Of a DNA stretch of 44,079 nt, positions 1-9,845 are shown one piece after another. This stretch comes from CAIWHR01 sp039915505 (lineage in GTDB: Bacteria > Pseudomonadota > Gammaproteobacteria > Burkholderiales > Casimicrobiaceae): positions 1 through 44,079 of the forward strand of contig JBDSND010000102.1 in assembly GCA_039915505.1 (NCBI GenBank). The letters run 5' to 3'. Every line of letters starts with the position of its first letter. Position 1 is the first letter of the stretch. The translations under genes and the position numbers were made by a program. The notes under the pieces are model-generated. The model was not told the origin of the DNA and searched no databases. It worked only from the letters and a program-made list of their open reading frames with translations.

Positions 1-4
1 CGCT

Positions 5-101
5 GATAACTTACACCGACCCCATTATCGACCGCCGACCCCATTATCGACCGGATAACTTACACCGAACCCCATTATCGACCGGACCCCATTATCGACC
101 G
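5..101. repeat. Compound short repeats, possible mobile-element end
   Basis: Two elements alternate in the order A-B-B-A-B-B. Element A (GATAACTTACACCGA) lies at 5-19 and 54-68. Element B (CCCCATTATCGACCG) lies at 20-34, 39-53, 70-84 and 87-101. All copies of each element are identical and only 0-4 bases separate them. The block sits 49 bases beyond the stop codon of the neighbouring permease gene. Multiple short repeats of this kind are typical of transposon termini, where transposase binds several internal sites, but no transposase is inside the window. The assignment to a mobile element is therefore inference; the repeats themselves are directly visible. Confidence 0.75.
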
Positions 102-149
102 TCGCCGCGCCGCCAAGCTGGATAGACGGGCATCGCAACGCATCGCGTC

Positions 150-1355
150 TTACCGATAGGGATCGGCCGCGTCGCGCAGGCCGTCGCCGAAGAAGTTGAA
201 AGCCAGGATCACCACGATCACCGGTACCACCGGCAGCATCAGCCAGGGATAGAGCGCGACCACGTTGATGTTTTGCGCCTCGTTCAGCAGCACCCCCCAG
301 CTCGTGATCGGCGGACGCAGTCCGATGCCGAGGAACGACAGTGCGGTCTCGCCCAGGATCATGCCCGGGATCGAGAGGGTGGCCGATGCGATCAGGTGAC
401 TCATGAATCCGGGCAGAAGATGCCGGGCGATGATTCGCCGGGGACGTGCGCCCATCAGCCGTGCCGCGGTCGTGTAGTCCTCCTCGCGCAGTGCGAGAAG
501 CTTGGAGCGCACCGCGCGCGCCAGCCCCGTCCAGTCGAGCAGCGCCAGGATCCCGGTGATGCCGAAGTAGATGAGGATGGGTGACCAGGTCACTGGTAGC
601 ACCGCCGAGAGCGCCATCCACAAGGGCAGCTCGGGGAACGAGCGGATGATCTCGATCAGGCGCTGCACGACCATGTCCACCCAGCCGCCGAAGTAACCGG
701 CCATCCCGCCTATGATGAGTCCCAGGGCGAAGCTGATGGCAATACCCAGGAGGCCGATGGTGAGGGAGATGCGCGCGCCGTAGAAGACTCGCGACAGCAC
801 GTCGCGGCCGAGGCGGTCGGTACCCGCGAGGAACAGCGTCGCGTTGGCCGGCGGGCACACCAGATGGAACGACATGTCGATCATGCCCCAGAACCGGTAC
901 GGGTCACCGAAGCACAGATAGCGCAGCGGATGGGGCCGGGACGTGTCCTCCACGTAATCGCGGCGCAGCGTCTGCATGTTCAGCGTCTTCTTGATTTCGT
1001 ACACGAACGGGCCGACGAACTCGCCCTGGTGGAAGAGATGAACCGCCTGCGGTGGCGCATAGATGAAGTCGGTATGCCGCGAATGCAGGTTGTAGGGGAC
1101 CAGGACCTCGGTCACGAGACACGAGGCGTACATGAGCAGCAGGATGACCCCGGACACCACCGCCACGCGGTGGCGCTTGAACTTCCACCACATCAGCTTC
1201 CACTGAGACGCGAGGTAGAAGCGCTCCTGCTCAGGGGTAAGCCGGACCGCGGAGCCGGGATCGAACGGTGCCGTCGAAACGAAGTGCTCGGGCTCGCCCG
1301 GCACCGGTGCCAGCGCGGCTGGGGGAGTCGCAGGGGACGCGATGGTGGCACTCAT
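150..1355 (-). CDS. Oligopeptide-type ABC transporter permease (DppC/OppC-like)
   Basis: Inner-membrane permease of 401 residues and the last gene of the four-gene importer operon. The N-terminal 45 residues are rich in Ala and Pro. One membrane segment (about 62-82) is followed by a roughly 90-residue soluble stretch. The motif GTDRLGRDVLSR near residue 178 is characteristic of the DppC/OppC subfamily and precedes the transport domain. The EAA-like coupling loop (AARLMGARPRRIIARHLLP) contacts the ATPase in this family. The long N-terminal insertion resembles YejE- or AgpC-type permeases rather than DppC in the strict sense. Its ATG overlaps the stop of the upstream permease gene as ATGA, indicating translational coupling. 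The substrate cannot be read from the sequence. Confidence 0.93.
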   Translation of the reverse strand: MSATIASPATPPAALAPVPGEPEHFVSTAPFDPGSAVRLTPEQERFYLASQWKLMWWKFKRHRVAVVSGVILLLMYASCLVTEVLVPYNLHSRHTDFIYAPPQAVHLFHQGEFVGPFVYEIKKTLNMQTLRRDYVEDTSRPHPLRYLCFGDPYRFWGMIDMSFHLVCPPANATLFLAGTDRLGRDVLSRVFYGARISLTIGLLGIAISFALGLIIGGMAGYFGGWVDMVVQRLIEIIRSFPELPLWMALSAVLPVTWSPILIYFGITGILALLDWTGLARAVRSKLLALREEDYTTAARLMGARPRRIIARHLLPGFMSHLIASATLSIPGMILGETALSFLGIGLRPPITSWGVLLNEAQNINVVALYPWLMLPVVPVIVVILAFNFFGDGLRDAADPYR

Positions 1356-2353
1356 CGCGCCACCCCGCCCTGCAAACGGATGCGCGGATCGAGCGCCGCC
1401 AGCGCCAGGTCCGACACCAGCACGCCGATCACGATCAGTAGCGCCAGGAACATCAGGAAGGAGCCCGCGAGGTACATGTCCTGGCTCTTCAGGGCATTGA
1501 GCAGCATCGGCCCGGTGGTCGGCAGCGACAGCACCACCGCGGTGATCTCCGCGCCCGAGATGATGTGCGGCAGGAGGCTGCCGATGTCGGAGATGAAAAA
1601 GTTGAGAGCCATGCGCAGGGGATATTTGTAGAGCACCTTGCGCGGGGGCAGTCCCTTGGCGCGCGCAGTCACCACGTACTGCTTCTGCAGCTCGTCCAGA
1701 AGATTCGCCCGCAGCCGCCGGATCATGCCGGCCGTACCGCTGGTGCCGATCACCACCACCGGGATCCAGCTATGCGCGAGAACCGACTGCACCTTGTCCC
1801 AGGACCACGGCTTGTCGATGTATTCCGGCGCCATGAGGCCCCCGATCGAGGTGCCGAACACCACGTTGGCGACGTACATCATCACCAGCGCCAGCATGAA
1901 ATTGGGGACCGCGATGCCGAGGAACCCGAGGAACGACAAGCCGTAGTCACCCCAGCTGTACTGGTGGGTCGCCGAGTAGATGCCGATCGGGAACGCCACC
2001 GCCCAGGTGAACAGGATCGTGATCATCGAGACCATGATGGTGAGTAACATCCGATCGCCCACTACCCGGGAAACCGGCATGTTGAACTCGAACGAGTAGC
2101 CGAAGTCGCCGACCAGCATGCCGCCGGCCCAGCGTAGGTACTGCTCGACGAGAGGCTTGTCCAGCCCGTAGTACTCGCGCAGGAACGCGATCTTCTGCGG
2201 ATCGACCGACTCGCCCTGCGCCTGCAGCTCGGCGATGTAGCTCTCGAGGTAGTTCCCGGGCGGCAGCTGGATGATCGTGAACACGATGACGCTGATGGCG
2301 ATCATGGTCGGGATCATCATCAGGATGCGCTTGGCGACGTAGTGCAGCATCAT
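1352..2353 (-). CDS. Oligopeptide-type ABC transporter permease (DppB/OppB-like)
   Basis: Inner-membrane permease of 333 residues, partner of the DppC-like subunit. It begins MMLHYVAKRILMMIPTMIAI, the standard N-terminal membrane helix of DppB-type permeases. It carries the DFGYSFEFNMPV segment common in this subfamily and the coupling loop VVTARAKGLPPRKVLYKYPL near residue 230. The ATG at 2353 was chosen because it forms a 4-base ATGA overlap with the stop of the binding-protein gene, as at the other two junctions of this operon. An in-frame start 69 bases further up would lie deep inside the preceding gene. The stop overlaps the DppC-like gene in the same way. Confidence 0.93.
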   Translation of the reverse strand: MMLHYVAKRILMMIPTMIAISVIVFTIIQLPPGNYLESYIAELQAQGESVDPQKIAFLREYYGLDKPLVEQYLRWAGGMLVGDFGYSFEFNMPVSRVVGDRMLLTIMVSMITILFTWAVAFPIGIYSATHQYSWGDYGLSFLGFLGIAVPNFMLALVMMYVANVVFGTSIGGLMAPEYIDKPWSWDKVQSVLAHSWIPVVVIGTSGTAGMIRRLRANLLDELQKQYVVTARAKGLPPRKVLYKYPLRMALNFFISDIGSLLPHIISGAEITAVVLSLPTTGPMLLNALKSQDMYLAGSFLMFLALLIVIGVLVSDLALAALDPRIRLQGGVAR

Positions 2354-4247
2354 TTGGGTTGCCCCGCATCGATCCAGAAGGTGTCCGGCCGGTACATCCC
2401 GAAGTAGGCGCCCGGGTCCCAACTGTAGATGCCGTCCTTGGGCACGTTGCGCACGTTGTCGCGCACGACGACCGGCTGGAGCGCCCGTGTCACGATGCCG
2501 ATGGTGAAGACCTGCTCGGCGTGGATCGCCAGCATCTGCAGCCAGAGCTTCTCGCGCTCCGCATCGGTGGCCGACTTCCGCCAGGCGTCATAGAGCGCAA
2601 CGAGCTCCTGCGCGGCCGGCACGGTCGGCGCCTCTCCGCCCTTCTTGTTCTGCTCGTAGTACTGGCCCCACATCGGCCACTGCAGCTGCTCCTGGGCGGT
2701 GGGTGCCAGCTCGTTCGGGCTCATCGCCGGGGTCGGGATGCCATTGTTGAGGCCCGACCACACCGACATCATCGACTTGCCCGAGAACACCCGCTTGCGG
2801 AATACCTCCCGCTGCGAAGGCCGCGAGAACATGGCGATGCCAAGCTGGCGCCAGCCATCGCGAACGAGCTCCAGGACGTCGGTCTCTTCGGTGCTTTCCC
2901 CCGAGGTGTCGATGACGAGCTCCATCGGCCGGCCATCGTGCAACAGCCGCATGCCATTGGGACCGCGGCGGGTGAGCCCGATTTCGTCCAGCAACGCATT
3001 CGCCCGCTTGACGTTGAACTGGCTGTACGCGTCGCGAAACTCGGGGCGGTACAGCGCGCTTCGCTGCAACACCGTATTGGCCGACTCCTTGCCGAGACCG
3101 AAATAGACCACCTCGTTGATCTCGTGGCGGTTGATCCCGAGTGACAACGCGCGTCGGAAGCGCGGGTCCTGCATGAGCTTGCGCCACACCGGATCCTCGA
3201 CGTTGAGGTTGGGATAGAGGGCCATCTGCGATCCCAGCGCCTTTTCCCAGAGGTACACCTGGTAGTTGTTGCGCTTCTCGGCCTGCTTCAGGAAGGTGTA
3301 GTTGTCGAAGCGCAGGTAGCGGACCTGCAGGTCGGCATCCCCCGCGCCCACCTTCGCGGGGATGAGCTTGTCGTCGGTGATATTGATCACCACGCGGTCG
3401 ATGTAAGGCAGCTGGCGTCCGACCGGATCGACCCGGTGAAAGTAGGGATTGCGCACCAGCACGAACCGGGTCGAGGGCAGCGGTGTGGTGTTCACCCAGG
3501 GCTCGAGAGTTGGAAGATCGGGGTTGTCGAAGCGGAACTGCTCGTCCTTCTTCTGGTGGTACCCCGCCCAGCTCCGCGAGCCGGCTTCCTTGGCAAGCGC
3601 ATTGGCCTTCTCGAGACCGACGTAGCGCGCGTGGAACTGGCGCAGGTAATGCGCCGGCCGATAGATGTACAGCGGACTCGGTCCCGCGAGCGCTGGCAGG
3701 AACTGCGGATTGGGCTCCTCCCAGGTGTAGCGCACCGTCGTTTCGTCGAGCACCTCAAATTTCGGTCCCTTGCCGCGCACCATCAGCGCCTGCGGCAGCC
3801 CGAACGGCGACAAGTCCTTGTTATGGGCGACGTCCTCCCAGTAATAGTGAAAGTCGGCGGTGGTGAACGGTTGTCCGTCGGACCATTTGTGGCCGGGCCG
3901 AAGCTTCATGGTGAAGCTGCGGTCTTCGACGATCTCAATGGACTGCAGGATGTCGGCGGCGAGGCGCAGCTTGTCGTCGTAGCCGACCAGCCGCGAGTAG
4001 CCGTAGACCACCATCATGCGGATGTCGCGATCCTTCGCCATGAGCATCCGCAGCTCGCCACCGTAGCGCCCGGGCGACCAGTCGGGACGATCCACCGTCA
4101 CCACCCGCGGCACTCTCGGGAGGCGCTTCTCGAGCGGCGGCAGCTTGCCCTGGGCGACGGCGTCGGCGAATGCCGGGGGTTCCTCGCCGTGGGCGAGCGA
4201 TACCGCCAGCAACGCGATTGCAGCCAGCGCGACTCTGGCTAGGCGCA

Positions 4248-4251
<4 letters not shown>
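2350..4251 (-). CDS. ABC transporter substrate-binding protein, family 5
   Basis: Periplasmic binding protein of 633 residues. A signal peptide covers roughly residues 1-22 (MMRLARVALAAIALLAVSLA, then HGEE). The segment with LRPGHKWSDGQPFTTADFHYYWEDV around residues 115-140 is the family-5 (DppA/OppA) signature. It is longer than DppA (about 535) and similar in size to YejA- and AgpA-like proteins, which bind microcin-type peptides or oligosaccharides. The ligand could therefore be a peptide, an opine or a sugar oligomer. It lies between the ATPase and permease genes with ATGA overlaps on both sides, so the importer is one translationally coupled unit. The function as an importer is secure; the substrate is unknown. 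Confidence 0.92.
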
Positions 4252-6200
<1,949 letters not shown>

Positions 6201-6262
6201 CGGGCCTCCTCGAGACGTGCTCAGACCGGGGCGCTTCTTGGTTGCGACGCAGGCGCCGCCAC

Positions 6263-6799
6263 CTAGCGCCCGAGAGCATGCCCTGAGTCGGCGCGGCCGT
6301 CGAGTACTTCCGTCGCCTGGATCATTCCGGCGGAGCGGTCGCAGCGGCGGCCGTAGCCCAACCCTGCGAGAATCCCGTCAGGGGAAATGCCGGCACGAGC
6401 TGAATGGCCGCGCAAACACCTCGGACACCGGACTGCACGAACGCGATCCGAGGGTGTCGATGGGCGCAATCGCCAGCCGCACCTTCGTGCCCGCCAGGTC
6501 GCGGGAAACCATCTCGGTTGTGCAAGGACTTCCGCGAGCGGCGCGGCGATCGGCAGCCCGTCGAGCCTGGTATTGCGTCGCACCTGCGCGATGTTAGGGT
6601 CGGCGACGAGGTAATCATTGGCGTCGACCGCAAACGCCTTGGCCTTCTCGCCGATGCGGATGCACGTGACCACGTCCAGATGAACGTGAGGCTGACATCG
6701 GAGCGTGAGGTTGACATCGGCGATCGTCACGGCAACCGCCGGCGGCGCGCGAACCGCAATCGTCGTGTAGGGCTCGGTCTCCTGCTCAACCGAGGCCAT
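6263..6799 (-). pseudogene. Unrecognised reading frame, possibly a decayed gene
   Basis: This stretch separates the ABC operon from the cyclase gene. A minus-strand frame opens at an ATG inside the last codons of the cyclase gene. It reads protein-like for about 100 residues (for example VAVTIADVNLTL, then NDYLVADPNIAQVRRNTRLD). It then becomes Arg- and Cys-rich, as out-of-frame GC-rich DNA does. From about 6500 downward a different frame looks more coding-like (TKVRLAIAPIDTLGSR) and ends near 6388. This is consistent with a gene broken by an indel, but I recognise no family. It may also be non-coding. No function is proposed. Confidence 0.3.
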
Positions 6800-8399
6800 A
6801 GACTTCCTGCGTGTGAGCAAGACCTTTGAGGGCATGGGGTCCTTTGCCGATCAGCGGCCCCCCATAGTGACGGGCGAACTCGGCCGACACCAGCACCGGC
6901 TCGCCGAGCTCCTTGGTGAGGGTCTCGATCCGCGACGCCTCGTTGGCGGCCGTGCCGATCACCGTGAACTGGAGTCGCTCGGGGATGCCGATGTTGCCAT
7001 AGGTCACGTCGCCGATGGTGAGGCCAATCCCGTAGCGCAGGGTCGGCATTTCGGGATGCTCGGCGTTGGCCTCGAGGATCCGCTCGCCGGCCGCGCGCGC
7101 GGCGTCGACCGCCTGGTTGCAGGCGTCAACAGTCCGTCGCTCGCGTTCCACCGCGGGTCCTTCGGCGATCGGGAAAATCGCGAACACCGCGTCGCCGATA
7201 TAGCTCAGCACCTCGCCGCCGTGCGCCACGATGGTCCCCGCCATGGCGCTGAAAAAGCGATTGAGGTTGGCGAGATAGGTCGCCTGATCGAGCGTTTCGC
7301 AGAGCACCGTCGAGTTGCGCAGGTCACAGACCCAGATCACGGCGTGAATCAGCTCGCCGTCGCCGTGGCGGATGTGACCCTCCAGCACCCGCCGTCCGGT
7401 GTTGCGCCCGAGGTAGGTTTCGAGCAGGCCCACCGAGATGCGCCGCTGGGCGTGCACCTCGAACAGACGCGCGAGTACGGGCAGCACCTCGAAGATGTTG
7501 CCGAGATGCGCGGTGGTGAAGCCACCGGCTACGAACGACGTCATCGACATGACGTTGAGCTGGTCGTCGGAGAACGAAAAGGGCATCGCCACGTAGTCGG
7601 TCGCGCCTTCGGCGTGGAGCTCCCGGAGCACCGGAAAGTCGAGCTGCGGATGCTCCCCTTCCAGGCGACGCCGGACGCCGCCGGAGCCCTTGATGATCGG
7701 TGCAAACGGGCTATGGGCGAATTTCGGCCGATGCAGGATATCGTGGGGCTCGAGAATCGTGCGCACGGCAGGGGCATCCTCGCGCCACACGAACACACTG
7801 GCGAAGATCTGCGGATGCAGCGTGGGGATGATCACGGTCATGCGCGAGATGGGCACGCCAGCCTCGACCAGGCAGGCGCAGAATCCCGCCGTCAGCGCCT
7901 CGGGCGTCGGCAGCTTCCACGCCTCGCGCAGCATCCAATCCACGATCGGGTTGCCCATCGGAGCCTCGTCACCCGTGCCGTCCTCAGCGCCGATGGAAGC
8001 GTCGGTCGGGGTAGGCCCGCGGGGCAATACGGTCGTCTTTTCGTTCTCGTCCAGCTGGACGACGAGTGCAGTGTCGAACGCGCAGTGCCCCGCGATCGGC
8101 TGGACCTCGTCGAGGGGCTCCTCGTAGGCCCACACGGCGTTGCGGGCAAGCGCGTCCCCGACCTGCAGGTCCCAATAGCTGGCATTGCCCTTGAACGGAC
8201 AATTGGTGTGGTGAGCATTCCGGGTGAGGAACGGAGTGCGCACGTCAGACCAGGGCAGGTAGTAGGTCGGCGGCCGGCGGGTCTCGTGCAGGATCAGCGC
8301 CCGGGTGCTGTCCCCGACGATTGTCTCGCCGAACGCGAACCGAACGCGGGTCGGGCTCGGCTGGATGCGGATCGCGTAATCGATCGTGCGGGACGACAT
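6786..8399 (-). CDS. DUF427-class III adenylate/guanylate cyclase fusion
   Basis: 537-residue soluble protein. Residues about 10-112 form a DUF427 domain (HTNCPFKGNASYWDLQVGD, then PIAGHCAFD). Residues about 150-330 are a linker region seen in other bacterial cyclases. Residues about 350-510 form a class III nucleotide cyclase domain. The metal-binding Asp359 (VCDLRNS) and Asp403 (YIGDAVFAIF) and the transition-state Asn486 and Arg490 (AANEASR) are present. The usual Lys before F/Y-x-GD is Ser399, and the usual Asp is Thr483; Thr at the latter site is known in class IIIb enzymes. The ATG at 8399 gives a start right at the DUF427 domain; upstream codons are Arg-rich and unlikely to be translated. 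It lies 92 bases downstream of cbpM on the same strand. The product (cAMP, cGMP or other) is uncertain. Confidence 0.85.
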   Translation of the reverse strand: MSSRTIDYAIRIQPSPTRVRFAFGETIVGDSTRALILHETRRPPTYYLPWSDVRTPFLTRNAHHTNCPFKGNASYWDLQVGDALARNAVWAYEEPLDEVQPIAGHCAFDTALVVQLDENEKTTVLPRGPTPTDASIGAEDGTGDEAPMGNPIVDWMLREAWKLPTPEALTAGFCACLVEAGVPISRMTVIIPTLHPQIFASVFVWREDAPAVRTILEPHDILHRPKFAHSPFAPIIKGSGGVRRRLEGEHPQLDFPVLRELHAEGATDYVAMPFSFSDDQLNVMSMTSFVAGGFTTAHLGNIFEVLPVLARLFEVHAQRRISVGLLETYLGRNTGRRVLEGHIRHGDGELIHAVIWVCDLRNSTVLCETLDQATYLANLNRFFSAMAGTIVAHGGEVLSYIGDAVFAIFPIAEGPAVERERRTVDACNQAVDAARAAGERILEANAEHPEMPTLRYGIGLTIGDVTYGNIGIPERLQFTVIGTAANEASRIETLTKELGEPVLVSAEFARHYGGPLIGKGPHALKGLAHTQEVYGLG

Positions 8400-8491
8400 G
8401 AGTTCGGCTCCGGCAAGACCCGAGCCGGAAGGGTACGCCCGCGCCGCGACGCGCGTCCAGCCTCCCCGTAGCGATCGCGTCGCGCGAACGT

Positions 8492-8809
8492 CTAGGGCAA
8501 ACGCCCGGCGCGCAAGGCGCGTACCTCGCCTTCGAGGGTCTGGACCCGTTCCACCATGCGCAGCAGCAGCGTCAGAGCATGCGCGTCGAGCTCGAAATCG
8601 CGGTGGAGGCGACCGGCCATCCGCGCCATTACGACCACTTCGCTGGTGAAGGTCCAGGTCCCGCCGCGCGTGTCGAGGGGCTCGAAGGCACCATAGTCGA
8701 CGAGCTCGCGCAGGAAACCCTCGGCAAGGCCGGAGAGCTCCTCGAGCTGGTGAAGGGACAACTGGCCATGGGCGTCGAGGTGCATGGCCTCGCATAGCTC
8801 GCGATTCAC
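8492..8809 (-). CDS. cbpM: Chaperone modulatory protein CbpM
   Basis: 105-residue MerR-like protein. CbpM proteins bind the J-domain of CbpA and inhibit its co-chaperone and DNA-binding activities. The N-terminal half has the expected helix pattern (LSLHQLEELSGLAEGFLREL, then VDYGAFEP). The C-terminal half is a dimerising helix ending in an acidic and basic coiled segment (LLLRMVERVQTLEGEVRAL). The GTG at 8809 overlaps the cbpA stop as GTGA, and the resulting length matches the family (about 100 residues). The adjacency to cbpA and the 4-base overlap strongly support the call. Confidence 0.88.
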   Translation of the reverse strand: MNRELCEAMHLDAHGQLSLHQLEELSGLAEGFLRELVDYGAFEPLDTRGGTWTFTSEVVVMARMAGRLHRDFELDAHALTLLLRMVERVQTLEGEVRALRAGRLP

Positions 8810-9768
8810 GGGCGGCCTCCCGCATCGAAGTGCGCCCGAGGGTCGAAGCTCGATGCCTCGGCCAGCTGGCGGTAGAGCGCCCGCTGAGTGTCGTCGAGCA
8901 CGCTCGGCACGACGATCTGGGCAATCGCATAGATATTGCCGGGCTCGCCGTTGGAGCGGGCCAGGCCGCGGCCCGTCACCCGGAACTGCTGTCCCGCCCG
9001 GGTGCCCGGCGGGACCTTGAGGGAGATGGTGCCGGACGGCGTGGGCATCTCGACACTGGCGCCAAGGGCAGCCTCCCACGGGGTGAGCGGCAGGTCGAGG
9101 TAGAGATCGCGCCCGTCGACCCGAAACAGCCCATGCGGCGCGAGAGCGATGTCGAGGTAGAGGTCACCGTTGCGCGCCCCCTCACCGCCCTTCCCTCCCT
9201 TGCCCGGCACCCGCAGCTTGGTACCGTCGGTTACACCCTTGGGGATACGCACCTTGAGATGGTGCGGGACGCGCCGAACCCGCCCCGTCGCGTCCACCTC
9301 GGGCGCGACCAGGTCGAGCTCGATCTCGGTGCCGTGAAAGGCCTGCTCCACGGTGATCTGAACGGCCGCCTCGAAGTCGTGTCCCGGCCGCGGCCCGCGG
9401 CGGGCCCCCGGACCGCCCGCTCCGGCGCCGCCGAACGCGGCAAAAAGGTCGGACAGGTCGATGTCCTCGAACGAGCCCCCGCCGGATGGCGACGCCCCGC
9501 CGCCATTGAAGCCACCGCCCCATCCGGGCGGCGGGCGGAACTCCTGGCCTTCCGGATGCCGCCCGAGTTGGTCATAGGCGGCGCGCTTTTCCGGGTCCTT
9601 CAGGGTTTCGTACGCCTCCTGCACTTCCTTGAAGCGCTCCTCCGCGTTCGCCTCCTTGGAGACGTCGGGATGGTATTTGCGCGCGAGCTTGCGATATGTC
9701 TTCTTGATCTCGTCGGCGCTCGCCGCGCGCTCGAGACCCATTACTGCGTAGTAGTCCTTGTATTTCAT
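8806..9768 (-). CDS. cbpA: Curved-DNA-binding J-domain co-chaperone CbpA
   Basis: 320-residue DnaJ-like co-chaperone that stimulates DnaK and binds curved DNA. The N-terminal J-domain (residues 1-70) has the HPD motif (RKYHPDVSKE). A Gly/Phe/Pro-rich linker follows (about 75-130). Two substrate-binding beta domains complete the protein (from about 135), starting HDFEAAVQITVEQAFHGTEI. The cysteine zinc-finger domain of DnaJ is absent, which separates CbpA from DnaJ. A heat-shock-like promoter lies immediately upstream. cbpM follows with a GTGA overlap. Confidence 0.94.
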   Translation of the reverse strand: MKYKDYYAVMGLERAASADEIKKTYRKLARKYHPDVSKEANAEERFKEVQEAYETLKDPEKRAAYDQLGRHPEGQEFRPPPGWGGGFNGGGASPSGGGSFEDIDLSDLFAAFGGAGAGGPGARRGPRPGHDFEAAVQITVEQAFHGTEIELDLVAPEVDATGRVRRVPHHLKVRIPKGVTDGTKLRVPGKGGKGGEGARNGDLYLDIALAPHGLFRVDGRDLYLDLPLTPWEAALGASVEMPTPSGTISLKVPPGTRAGQQFRVTGRGLARSNGEPGNIYAIAQIVVPSVLDDTQRALYRQLAEASSFDPRAHFDAGGRP

Positions 9769-9792
9769 CGTCGCGCCGACCCCCTCGCATGT

Positions 9793-9821
9793 TGGTGGGG
9801 TCGACGAAGTGGTTTTTCAAC
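9793..9821 (-). promoter_or_regulatory. Candidate sigma-32 promoter for cbpA
   Basis: Reading the minus strand, GTTGAAA (9821-9815) is followed after 14 bases by CCCCACCA (9800-9793). This resembles the heat-shock consensus CTTGAAA, then 13-15 bases, then CCCCATnT, with one mismatch in the -35 element and a weaker -10. The spacing equals that of the stronger site found before htpG. Transcription would begin about 15-20 bases before the cbpA ATG, behind a GAGGGGG ribosome-binding site. The -35 overlaps the hairpin at 9809-9824. Confidence 0.42.
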
Positions 9822-9824
9822 CAC
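9809..9824 (-). terminator. Small hairpin after the DUF3300 gene
   Basis: GTGGTT (9809-9814), the loop TTTC and AACCAC (9819-9824) form a 6-bp perfect stem with a 4-base loop. It lies 22 bases past the stop of the DUF3300 gene. There is no clear U-run after it on the minus strand, so termination is only a possibility. It also coincides with the proposed -35 of cbpA. Confidence 0.3.
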
Positions 9825-9845
9825 CGGTGTCGCGGCAACCCGGTG

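Noticed and set aside
1565..2047. Antisense frames inside the permease gene
   Set aside because: Typical mirror frames of high-GC coding DNA with Arg/His-rich translation and no family pattern.
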